DNA of 40,498 bases, taken from Corynebacterium minutissimum (GTDB taxonomy: Bacteria > Actinomycetota > Actinomycetes > Mycobacteriales > Mycobacteriaceae). This document shows, in pieces, positions 1 through 7,088 of the stretch (within the stretch, counting starts at the first letter, position 1; every line of letters starts with the position of its first letter). The stretch is taken from positions 1-40,498 of the forward strand of contig NZ_JSEF01000011.1 in the NCBI RefSeq assembly GCF_000805675.1. Direction: 5' to 3'. Made by a program: the position numbers and the translations under genes. The notes beneath the pieces are model-generated. The model searched no databases. It had not been told where the DNA came from and worked only from the letters and a program-made list of their open reading frames with translations.

Positions 1-148
1 CGTAACTTCTCATCACCTGACATCTACACAACCTCCTAGCTGTATAGATGCATTCACCACCTGAGCCCGCCACAGATTTCTGGCCCTTATCTACCGTGAA
101 CGTCCCTTAAGCCTAAGCCTGAATGTCGGGGCCGGCTCCGAAAACGAA

Positions 149-187
149 AAGTCTCGAGACACCGACCGGAACGATGTCTCGAGACTT
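149..187 (-). terminator. Factor-independent terminator of the tRNA-Arg gene
   Basis: A perfect 13-bp inverted repeat (149-161 and 175-187) encloses a 13-base loop. On the minus strand the hairpin lies 7 bases beyond the tRNA 3' end and is followed by a T-rich run (CTTTTCGTTTTC). Each arm contains the 10-bp palindrome GTCTCGAGAC. The remaining bases 1-148 show no gene I can support. Confidence 0.8.
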
Positions 188-194
188 CACAGTG

Positions 195-268
195 TGCCCC
201 TGACAGGGATCGAACCTGCGACCTTCGGTACCGGAAACCGATGCTCTAATCCGCTGAGCTACAAGGGC
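195..268 (-). tRNA. tRNA-Arg, anticodon CCG
   Basis: The minus strand folds as a 74-nt cloverleaf. The 7-bp acceptor stem is GCCCTTG/CAGGGGC with discriminator A. The anticodon stem TCGGT/ACCGA closes the loop TTCCGGT, whose central triplet CCG reads the arginine codon CGG. The T-arm GGTTCGATCC is canonical. The 3' CCA is not encoded. A -10-like hexamer lies 27 bases upstream and a hairpin terminator downstream, so the gene appears to be a single-gene transcription unit. Confidence 0.96.
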
Positions 269-294
269 ATCGCTGGCGAAATGCCAACGATGCG

Positions 295-300
295 ATTCTA
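295..300 (-). promoter_or_regulatory. Putative -10 hexamer of the tRNA-Arg promoter
   Basis: TAGAAT on the minus strand sits 27 bases before the mature tRNA 5' end. This is a good match to the corynebacterial -10 consensus TANANT and a typical distance for a short tRNA leader. No convincing -35 box is visible. The rest of 269-387 holds nothing else I recognise. Confidence 0.5.
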
Positions 301-387
301 GCGCATAGGGGTGAGCGCCTAGAAATTGGCTCGCGCAGTGACTGGTCCTTCAGGGAGTGTGGCTGGTGGGGTGGTTCGGTGAGGTGA

Positions 388-2013
388 TTACTGCTCGAAG
401 AAGCCGGGGGCGTCGGTGGTGTTGATGTGGCCGGTGCGCAGGTACTCCATGACGATGTCATCGACGGCGCCATTGCCGGTGGCGAACTGGCCGTGGCCAG
501 GGCCATGCACGGTGACGACCTGGGAGCGCATAGCATCTGACATGCCGCGGAAATCGCTATACGGCGTGAGTGGGTCGCCGGTGGATTGAAGTTGTACGGG
601 CGGGGTGGTGAGGCGGGAGCCGTCGAGAAGCACAGGCTCAGTTATAGGCTCACGCCCGCCGCAGAACTGTCCAGAGCGGAATTGGTTGTTCTGCACCGTG
701 AATGGATCCTTGGTGACGAAAGCGTCCCACAGAAACGCCGCGCCATAACCGAATTCGTGGGCCGAGTAGGTCTCATTGCAGAGAACGAGGTTCGTGGTAA
801 AACCTTGTGCACGGGCGGCAGTGTCGGTGGGGAGGGAGTCCGTGGGCTGAGTATTACCGAGGTCAATGGCCTCTATCCCGGCGATGTGGCGGGCTGCCTT
901 CTCCCAAGACGCGGGGTAAGGCAGGACTGATGCGGTGATGCGCAGGGTTGGGGAGTCCGACTGGCTGGCACCAAGGTTTCGGAGTTGGTCGAAGAGATTC
1001 TCCAGCTGTACGCGTAATGGGCCTGTTATTGTCATGACCTCGGCGCCGCGATGACCGGTAAAGGCTAGGGGATCCGGTAGGTCTTCGGTGCTAGCAGCAG
1101 GCGGATGTGCAGTGGGGCGCACACCGGATTCGGCCCTAACCTTGTCTGCCCAGTGTTCATATACCTGCAGGGGAGTTGTGCCCAGGTGATATGTGGCGTC
1201 GTTCGCTGCGATGTAGCCGAAGAAGTCAGCGAGAGCCCGTGTGGTGCCTCGTTGCTGGCTGGCGGCCTGACGGTTCAGCGACGCAGACGGGGTGTAGCCG
1301 GAATCAAGAACGACGCGGTCGGTGTGCTCCGGAAAGAACGTGGCGTAGGTGGAGGCCACCAAGGTGCCGTAGGAAACACCAGAGGCGATGATCGTCTCCG
1401 TACCCAAGGCGGCGCGGACCTGCTCCCAATCACGGGCGACGTTTGCCGTGGTCATGGAATCGGCATAGCCAGGGAAGGACTGTTCGCAGGCATCGCGGAT
1501 CAGCTGGCCAAAGTGTGTGAACTGACCCGTACCCTCGGCGTCTTCGACAACGGAGCTGTCACAGTCAAGGGGCGTGGAAAAGCGTAAACCCCGGGGCTGT
1601 ACACCCACCATGTCGTAGTGCGTAGTGAGTTCCTCGGGCCAGAGAAAACTGGAGATAGCCGCCAAGGCATCACCGCCGGGGCCACCAGGGTTGATGAAGA
1701 TTGTGCCGCGGGACTGTGCGGTGGCAGGACGGCGCACGAATCCGACCTGGATGCTGCCGCGCTCGGGGGCATCGTAGAAAGTAGGCACGGTGATGTGACC
1801 GCACTCGGCGCCAGGTGCATCGACGTCCGCAGGGCATGGTACCCAATCGATGGTTGGGGTGCCTGCGGGCGCGGGGGTTGAGGAAGGGCCGACAGCGGTG
1901 TTTGGTGCGGCAGTGGCTGGTGTACTGATTACGAGTCCAACACAACCGAGTAGTGCGGCAGCGAGCGTGGCGGTCACCGCGCGAGCTGAGTCGAAAACGT
2001 GAGAAAGGCGCAT
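388..2013 (-). CDS. Secreted alpha/beta hydrolase, tripeptidyl aminopeptidase (TAP-like) family, paralogue 1
   Basis: The 541-residue product begins with an N-terminal export signal (hydrophobic stretch about 13-30, likely cleavage after ATA near residue 36). The hydrolase fold is complete: nucleophile elbow GVSYGT (Ser214), acid in STGDP (Asp480), and histidine in HGPGHG (His503 or His507, the latter more likely). An oxyanion-type NPGGPGG lies at 108-114. The family, typified by Streptomyces tripeptidyl aminopeptidase, removes N-terminal peptides or hydrolyses esters outside the cell; the actual substrate is unknown. The ATG start is preceded by AAGGAG at good spacing. It is tandem with a similar gene just upstream (2132-3727), so the pair looks like a local duplication. 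An LLGC at residues 21-24 resembles a lipobox, but the helix continues hydrophobic after the Cys, so I favour ordinary secretion. Confidence 0.9.
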   Translation of the reverse strand: MRLSHVFDSARAVTATLAAALLGCVGLVISTPATAAPNTAVGPSSTPAPAGTPTIDWVPCPADVDAPGAECGHITVPTFYDAPERGSIQVGFVRRPATAQSRGTIFINPGGPGGDALAAISSFLWPEELTTHYDMVGVQPRGLRFSTPLDCDSSVVEDAEGTGQFTHFGQLIRDACEQSFPGYADSMTTANVARDWEQVRAALGTETIIASGVSYGTLVASTYATFFPEHTDRVVLDSGYTPSASLNRQAASQQRGTTRALADFFGYIAANDATYHLGTTPLQVYEHWADKVRAESGVRPTAHPPAASTEDLPDPLAFTGHRGAEVMTITGPLRVQLENLFDQLRNLGASQSDSPTLRITASVLPYPASWEKAARHIAGIEAIDLGNTQPTDSLPTDTAARAQGFTTNLVLCNETYSAHEFGYGAAFLWDAFVTKDPFTVQNNQFRSGQFCGGREPITEPVLLDGSRLTTPPVQLQSTGDPLTPYSDFRGMSDAMRSQVVTVHGPGHGQFATGNGAVDDIVMEYLRTGHINTTDAPGFFEQ

Positions 2014-2046
2014 AACAGAACTCCTTGCCGGTCTGGCTACAGTTCT

Positions 2047-2058
2047 AGTTTATGCGCC
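2047..2058 (-). promoter_or_regulatory. Promoter -10 region of TAP-like paralogue 1
   Basis: Minus-strand GGCGCATAAACT contains a candidate -10 hexamer TAAACT about 35 bases before the start codon. The GGCGCATA part recurs at the same relative place upstream of the second paralogue (3767-3778), which supports a conserved promoter core. Confidence 0.45.
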
Positions 2059-2131
2059 TTGAGCAGTGCTTTTCTCAGGTTTCCAGGTGGCGTGCGAAGT
2101 CATGTGCAACCTCACACGCCCGTTGCGTGCC

Positions 2132-3727
2132 CTACTGGTTCTGGGGCTGCTCGGCCCGGGGCTGGTCGAAGAAGCCCGGGGCATCGGCGGTGTTTACCTC
2201 GCCGGTGCGCAGGTAGTTCACCACAATGTTGTCAACGGCCTGGTTGCCTACGGCGAAGTGGCCGTGGCCGGGGCCATGGACGGTGACCACGCGGGACTGC
2301 ATCGGATCCGACAGCCCACGGAAGTGAGCGTACGGGGTCTGCGGGTCACCGGTGGATTGGATCTGCAGTGGCTTGGTGGCGAGGTTGGCACCGTTCACGG
2401 CCACCGGCTTGGTGATGGGGGCGCGGCCGCCGCAGCCGGAGCCGGAGGAGTACAGCGAGTTGAACAAGGTGAACGGGTCCAGGGTGAAGTAGTTCGACCA
2501 CAGGAAGGCCGGGATGGTGGTCGGATCCGACGGCGCAGTGTTCTCATTGCACATGATGATGTTCTGCATGCTCGTCGCATTCAGAATGGCCTGTTGAGCC
2601 TGCTTCGGGTCCTGCGGGCCTTCCTTGGCTGCTTCTTCAAAGTTGATGGGCTCAATGCCGGCAATGTGCTTAGCTAGGGTCTCCCATGCCTCTGGACGGG
2701 GCAGAAGCTCACGGGTGGTATTCAGCGTAGGGGAGGTTACCTGTAGTGCCTGCGGGTTGCGAGCCCTGCCTGCCAAGTGCTCTGCCTGCACGCGCAGCTG
2801 GCCAGTAGCGGTCATAATGTTCGCGCCTGGCTGGCCAGCGAACTCAAGGCCCGGTGGGAGGTCACCAATCTGTGCATCCGGCGGGAGGACGGTGGGGCGC
2901 ACGCCGGCCTCGGCAGCGACAACCTGGGACCAGCGCTCATACGCCTTCAGCGGAGTTTTACCAGCGTGGTAGGTGGCGTCATTCTTCGCCATGTAGGTGA
3001 AGAAATCTTCCAGGGCGTTTTCGTAGCCCGCCTGCTGGGAGGCGAAGATTCCGTTCCAGGCCATGTTCGGATTCATGCCGGAATCGAGCACCATCTTGTC
3101 CGTATGCTGCGGGAACAAGGTGGCGTAGGTCGAGCCCAAGAAGGTGCCGTAGGACAGACCAGCGATGTTGATGCGCTCCTCGCCGAGTGCCTGGCGCACG
3201 ACCTCCCAGTCACGGGCAGTGTTTTCTGTGGTGATGGAGTCGGTGTAACCAGGGGTGTTCTTCTCACAATCCTGGCGGGTGATGGCGCCAATCTGCGTCA
3301 GCGCAACGATTGGGTTATCACCCGGGTTGCTTGCCGTGCAGTTGACGGGCGCGGACTCGCGCAAGCCACGCGGCTGCACACCAATGATATCGAACTCCTG
3401 CTCAATCTCTTTCGGCCATGCGGCGTTGTTGACCCAGCCATAAGCGTCACCGTTCGGACCACCCGGGTTGGTGAACAGGCTGCCCTTGCGCGCACCCGTT
3501 GCCTTCAGGCGGATAAAACCAACCTCAATGGTGCCCTTGTCCGGGGCATCGTAGTAGGTCGGTACGGTCACATGACCGCATTCAGCACGCTCATGGTCAA
3601 CCCCCTCTGGACACTCTCCCCACGTGATGGTGGGCTGGTCAGCGTGGGCAACGGTGGGAACGGCTACTAAGCCGGCAGCCAGAGCTACAGGGCCTAGAAC
3701 CGAGCCCAGAACGCGAGAAAGGCGCAT
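2132..3727 (-). CDS. Secreted alpha/beta hydrolase, tripeptidyl aminopeptidase (TAP-like) family, paralogue 2
   Basis: The 531-residue product has a clear signal peptide (hydrophobic 10-28, cleavage predicted after AHA at about residue 29). The core carries NPGGPNGD near 87-94, nucleophile elbow GLSYGT (Ser192), the acid in STGDPQTP and histidine in HGPGHGHF near the C terminus. It aligns along its whole length with the neighbouring gene (388-2013): DAP-KGTIEVGFIR, GVQPRGLR, VLDSG and a shared tail DAPGFF. The C terminus has a short polar extension rich in Gln/Glu. The start codon is preceded by TAGGAG. The 118-base gap to paralogue 1 contains that gene's own -10 box, so the two may be transcribed separately. 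Extracellular peptidase or esterase activity is a family inference. Confidence 0.9.
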   Translation of the reverse strand: MRLSRVLGSVLGPVALAAGLVAVPTVAHADQPTITWGECPEGVDHERAECGHVTVPTYYDAPDKGTIEVGFIRLKATGARKGSLFTNPGGPNGDAYGWVNNAAWPKEIEQEFDIIGVQPRGLRESAPVNCTASNPGDNPIVALTQIGAITRQDCEKNTPGYTDSITTENTARDWEVVRQALGEERINIAGLSYGTFLGSTYATLFPQHTDKMVLDSGMNPNMAWNGIFASQQAGYENALEDFFTYMAKNDATYHAGKTPLKAYERWSQVVAAEAGVRPTVLPPDAQIGDLPPGLEFAGQPGANIMTATGQLRVQAEHLAGRARNPQALQVTSPTLNTTRELLPRPEAWETLAKHIAGIEPINFEEAAKEGPQDPKQAQQAILNATSMQNIIMCNENTAPSDPTTIPAFLWSNYFTLDPFTLFNSLYSSGSGCGGRAPITKPVAVNGANLATKPLQIQSTGDPQTPYAHFRGLSDPMQSRVVTVHGPGHGHFAVGNQAVDNIVVNYLRTGEVNTADAPGFFDQPRAEQPQNQ

Positions 3728-3766
3728 AGAACAAGGCTCCTAAAATGGTGAGTAGGTACTCGCCTT

Positions 3767-3778
3767 ATCCTATGCGCC
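3767..3778 (-). promoter_or_regulatory. Promoter -10 region of TAP-like paralogue 2
   Basis: Minus-strand GGCGCATAGGAT contains candidate -10 hexamer TAGGAT, about 40 bases before the start codon. The GGCGCATA core is shared with the promoter of the downstream paralogue. Confidence 0.45.
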
Positions 3779-3814
3779 ATGGGTGATGTAAGACAGCTAA
3801 GTCAGCATGGAGGA

Positions 3815-3832
3815 GGGGGAGTGGCTACCCCC
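3815..3832 (-). terminator. Weak hairpin after lutC
   Basis: A GGGGG/CCCCC stem with an 8-base loop lies 10 bases beyond the lutC stop on the minus strand. The bases after it (TCCTCC) are not a T-run, so this is at best a weak or Rho-assisted terminator. Confidence 0.3.
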
Positions 3833-3842
3833 GTTTACCTCA

Positions 3843-4484
3843 CTACTTAACAATCACCACAATGAGATCACGCGGACCGTGGACACCCTCCACGCGGCTG
3901 AGCTCAATATCGGACGTCGCCGACGGGCCGGAAATCCACGTAGCCGGGCGCTCCGGGTTCATGCGGGAGACAACCTCCGGGATGCCGTACACGATCTGGT
4001 CGTCACGCACGATGCAGATGTGGCGGTCCGGAACCAAGGTCAGGGCACGGCGGCCACAGAGTTCGTTGGACTCCAGGACGATGGTGCCGGTCTGCGCCGA
4101 GGTGACGTGGGACTCGGTAAGCACCGCGTCAACGTCGTTCAGCTCGCGCGGATCCTTGGCATTGTCATCCGGGGCGGTAGTGCCCTCGAAACCATTGAGA
4201 AGGCCGGTATCGATACCAGGCGCGTAGGTAACGGTGGAGCAGCCACGGTCCTTCAGGATGTCCACAATCGTGGAATTGAGCCCGGCCTCGTCGGTGACGT
4301 GGACGTCAGCCTTGTAGTCCTCGAGGCGGTCGACGAGCATGTCGCGCAGTTCATCGTCGCTCAGCGTGCCCTCACGCTGGTACTCACGCGGAACCTCGAT
4401 GTGGTCCGGCAATCCGGCCTGCTTCTGAGCAGAAGAGATGCGCTTCAGAATCTCTTCCTTGGCGGCGCTGTTCTTGATGGTCAC
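3843..4484 (-). CDS. lutC: L-lactate utilization protein LutC (LUD domain)
   Basis: The 213-residue protein is built of one LUD domain. LutC acts with LutA and LutB in the iron-sulfur/flavin-independent complex that oxidises L-lactate to pyruvate; which electron carrier it uses is not known. Recognisable features are DAVLTESHVTSAQTGTIV and the conserved LVPDRHICIV strand, typical of LutC/YkgG. The start is GTG: the lutB stop TGA overlaps it (GTGA), and a strong AAGGAGGG lies 6 bases upstream inside lutB, so translation is coupled. It is the last gene of lutABC. A weak G/C hairpin follows. Confidence 0.93.
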   Translation of the reverse strand: MTIKNSAAKEEILKRISSAQKQAGLPDHIEVPREYQREGTLSDDELRDMLVDRLEDYKADVHVTDEAGLNSTIVDILKDRGCSTVTYAPGIDTGLLNGFEGTTAPDDNAKDPRELNDVDAVLTESHVTSAQTGTIVLESNELCGRRALTLVPDRHICIVRDDQIVYGIPEVVSRMNPERPATWISGPSATSDIELSRVEGVHGPRDLIVVIVK

Positions 4485-5986
4485 TTGATGCCCTCCTTCT
4501 TGGCTTGGGCGAGGAGTTCTTGGGCTTCGTCAGAGTTGAACCACTGACGGAAGGACTTCTTAGGCGGAACGGCAGTATCGCGTACATCGGACCAACCGGA
4601 CATGAACAGCGGCAGCTTGTCGATGACACCGTTGAAACCACCAAGGACGCGACCCAGAGCCACCATGTGGGTGACCTGGTTCCATATCTTCGGGTTGGTC
4701 CACAGAAGCTGCGGAACCTTGAAGATCTTCTCCTCGATCGGCGGGGTCGCGTTGGTGACCTTCTGGTGGCGGTTTTCCAGAATCACCTGGGAAAGCGGGA
4801 TGCGTACCGGGCAGACCTCGTCGCAACGGCCACACAGCGAGCAGGCATAGGGCAAGCTTGCCGACGGATCGTTGTGGTCCTTCATGCCCGTCAACTGCGG
4901 CGTCAGGGAGATACCAATCGGGCCCGGGTAGACGGAGCCGTAGGCGTGGCCACCGGCGCGCTCGTAGACCGGGCAGACGTTGAGGCAGGCGGAGCAGCGG
5001 ATGCACTTGAGCGCCTGGCTGCCCACCGGAGAAGACAGGGCAGCGGTGCGGCCATTGTCCAGGAGAACCAGGTGGAAGTTCTGCGGGCCGTCACCTTCGG
5101 TCACGCCGGACCACATCGAGGTGTACGGGTTCATGCGCTCAGCGGTGGAGGAGCGTGGCAGCAGCTGAAGGAATACCTCAAGATCCTGGAACGTCGGAAC
5201 GAGTTTCTCAATACCCATGACGGTAATGAGGGTCTCCGGCAGGGTCAGACACATACGGCCGTTGCCTTCGGACTCCACGATGTTGATGGTACCGGTCTCA
5301 GCCACACCGAAGTTTGCGCCGGAGATGGCAACCTTGGCCTTCATGAACTGCTCGCGCAGGAACTGGCGGGATGCCTCAGCCAGCTCAGCAGGCTCGGCTT
5401 TGAGGGAGTCATCGGTATTCGGCATCTTGTTGACGAAGATGTCACGGATTTCCGCACGGTTGCGGTGAATAGCCGGGACCAGAATGTGGGACGGCTTGTC
5501 CTCACCCAGCTGAACAATGAGCTCCGCCAGGTCGGTTTCGCGGGCGTGGATGCCGGCTTCTTCGAGGTGCTCGTTGAGCGCGATTTCCTGGGTAGCCATG
5601 GACTTGACCTTGACCACGTCGGTCTCGCCGGTCTCCCTAATGAGCTCCTCGATGATCTCGTTGGCTTCCTTAGCATCACGTGCCCAGTGCACGATGCCGC
5701 CTCGCTTGGTCACTTGCTCCTCAAACTGGAGAAGGAGCTCGCTCATGCGGGCGCCGACGTCCTCCTTGAGGGCGGAACCAGCGTCACGCAACTGCTCCCA
5801 GTCCGGGGTCTCATCGACAGCGCCCTGGCGCTTGTTACGAATGGTGGTGGTGGCGTGGTGGAGGTTGCGGCGCTGGGTAGCGTTATTAAGACCGACGTGT
5901 GCCAGCGGCACAAAAGCCTTGGAACCGCGCAGGTTGCCGTAACCTTCGGGCGCGCGCGGCGGGGTGGTGTCGAGGAAGGAAGTCAT
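4481..5986 (-). CDS. lutB: L-lactate utilization iron-sulfur protein LutB
   Basis: The 501-residue protein has an N-terminal LUD domain (about 60-310) and a C-terminal dicluster ferredoxin segment. Two cluster motifs are intact: C328-x2-C331-x2-C334-x3-C338 (first three spaced as CIRCSAC) and C382-x2-C385-x2-C388-x3-C392, each followed by Pro, as expected for two [4Fe-4S] clusters. LutB passes electrons from lactate oxidation and is cytoplasmic or membrane-peripheral. The ATG overlaps the lutA stop (TAATG), and GTGA joins it to lutC, so lutABC is a tightly coupled operon. Length fits the family (470-500). Confidence 0.95.
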   Translation of the reverse strand: MTSFLDTTPPRAPEGYGNLRGSKAFVPLAHVGLNNATQRRNLHHATTTIRNKRQGAVDETPDWEQLRDAGSALKEDVGARMSELLLQFEEQVTKRGGIVHWARDAKEANEIIEELIRETGETDVVKVKSMATQEIALNEHLEEAGIHARETDLAELIVQLGEDKPSHILVPAIHRNRAEIRDIFVNKMPNTDDSLKAEPAELAEASRQFLREQFMKAKVAISGANFGVAETGTINIVESEGNGRMCLTLPETLITVMGIEKLVPTFQDLEVFLQLLPRSSTAERMNPYTSMWSGVTEGDGPQNFHLVLLDNGRTAALSSPVGSQALKCIRCSACLNVCPVYERAGGHAYGSVYPGPIGISLTPQLTGMKDHNDPSASLPYACSLCGRCDEVCPVRIPLSQVILENRHQKVTNATPPIEEKIFKVPQLLWTNPKIWNQVTHMVALGRVLGGFNGVIDKLPLFMSGWSDVRDTAVPPKKSFRQWFNSDEAQELLAQAKKEGIK

Positions 5987-6771
5987 TAGAGCATCTTCTC
6001 CTTAGAGTAGGCCGCGGACTCTGGGGTCCACGGGTGTTCCTTGGTGGAGGCGAGGATCTCAGCCAAGTGAATGGCGCGCACGCCAGCACGCTGACGGGAC
6101 AGAGCACCACCGATGTTCATGAGACAGGAAGAGTCACCACCGGTGACGAACTCGGCTGCGGTTTCGCGGACGTGGCGAGTCTTATCACCAACCATGGCCG
6201 CGGAGACCTCTGCGTTCTTGAGGGCGAAGGTACCGCCGAAGCCGCAGCACTCTTCCTTGTTAGGAAGCTCCACCAAGTCGATTCCCTCGACTTCCTGCAG
6301 TAGCTGATAGGGGCGGTCACCAAGCTTGAGGAAGCGCAGGCCGTGGCAGGAAGGATGGTAGGTCACGCGGTGCGGGAAGAACGCGCCCACGTTGGTTACG
6401 CCGGCGACGTCCACGAGGAATTCCGGCAGGTCCAGGGTCTTTTCTGAGGTCTTCTTAGCGCCATCGACATCAGCGGCGGTGCCGAAGCGTTGAGCAATCA
6501 TCGTGTGCTGCTCGCGCACTGCTCCTACGCAGGAGCCGGAGGCAGAAACCACGTAATCGATGGACGGATCAGCAAAGGCGTCCGCATAGGAGCGGATCAT
6601 GCCCAGGGTTTCCTTCTGGTAACCGGTATTGATGTGCATCTGACCGCAGCAGGTCTGCTCTTCAGGGAAGACCACATCATAACCCAGACGGGACAAGACG
6701 AGGGCCGTGGCCTTGTGCGCATCGGGGAACAGAGAGTCACCGATACAGGTGGAAAACAATGCTATTCGCAT
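5986..6771 (-). CDS. lutA: L-lactate utilization protein LutA (CCG-motif, Fe-S)
   Basis: The reading frame is open further upstream, but the start at MRIALFSTC is preferred: it matches the LutA/YkgE N terminus and has AAGGAGC 9 bases upstream. This gives 261 residues. Two cysteine-rich CCG modules are present: TCCGQMHINTGY in the first half and ECCGFGGTF in the second, plus YHPSCHGLR, the signature of heterodisulfide-reductase-like [4Fe-4S] subunits. LutA is the first gene of lutABC. A -10 hexamer (6881-6886) and an operator-like inverted repeat (6861-6878) lie about 100 bases upstream, so the operon probably has its own repressible promoter independent of lldP. Confidence 0.94.
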   Translation of the reverse strand: MRIALFSTCIGDSLFPDAHKATALVLSRLGYDVVFPEEQTCCGQMHINTGYQKETLGMIRSYADAFADPSIDYVVSASGSCVGAVREQHTMIAQRFGTAADVDGAKKTSEKTLDLPEFLVDVAGVTNVGAFFPHRVTYHPSCHGLRFLKLGDRPYQLLQEVEGIDLVELPNKEECCGFGGTFALKNAEVSAAMVGDKTRHVRETAAEFVTGGDSSCLMNIGGALSRQRAGVRAIHLAEILASTKEHPWTPESAAYSKEKML

Positions 6772-6860
6772 TAGTGTTGCGCTCCTTATCTGCCCCACGC
6801 GTCCGCTGTCGTCTCCATGGAGAGAGTTTGTACATGGTAGACAGCGGTGCGCAGAACATG

Positions 6861-6886
6861 TGCCTACAGGTATAGGCAGAATTCTA
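6861..6886 (-). promoter_or_regulatory. lutABC promoter with operator-like inverted repeat
   Basis: Minus-strand -10 hexamer TAGAAT (6886-6881) is followed after 2 bases by the perfect inverted repeat TGCCTA-N6-TAGGCA (6878-6861), which covers the expected transcription start. A repeat placed there fits a repressor site for lactate induction. The regulator gene is not in this window. The rest of 6772-7088 contains the palindrome at 6943-6956 and the lldP hairpin; no gene is seen. Confidence 0.5.
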
Positions 6887-6942
6887 CCGTGGAAAATCGT
6901 TTTTCTCGACACGAAAAATTCCCACTACCTGGCACTTTAACG

Positions 6943-6956
6943 CAACATTAATGTTG
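6943..6956. promoter_or_regulatory. 14-bp perfect palindrome upstream of lutA
   Basis: CAACATTAATGTTG is a perfect 14-bp palindrome about 57 bases upstream of the lutA -10 hexamer. The position suits an activator or second operator. No known corynebacterial consensus is recognised. Confidence 0.35.
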
Positions 6957-6990
6957 TGAATTTCTTACGTGCGCAGATGCTGACACATCA

Positions 6991-7020
6991 GCCGCCGAGC
7001 AGTAAGGACTACTCAGCGGC
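6991..7020 (-). terminator. Possible terminator hairpin after lldP
   Basis: GCCGCCGAG (6991-6999) pairs with CTCAGCGGC (7012-7020) with one mismatch, and further bases in the loop can pair. It lies about 70 bases beyond the lldP stop. No real T-run follows on the minus strand, so termination strength is doubtful and read-through into lutABC is possible. Confidence 0.35.
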
Positions 7021-7088
7021 TGGTGGAGCGGATGCGCCCGAATCCGGGGGCAGGCGTTCTAAGGAGTGCGCGGTGTGCTGACCATTTT

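Noticed and set aside
1939..1953. Lipobox LLGC in TAP-like paralogue 1
   Set aside because: The residue before Gly is not typical and the hydrophobic helix continues past the Cys; ordinary signal peptidase cleavage near residue 36 fits better.
4505..5989. 494-codon plus-strand open frame opposite lutB
   Set aside because: It is the antisense of a clear lutB. GC-rich codon bias leaves the complementary frame open; its protein has no recognisable domain.
5986..6912. Longer lutA starting at 6912
   Set aside because: The extra 47 residues cover the promoter and operator and lack family similarity; the ATG at 6771 has AAGGAGC and matches the LutA N terminus.
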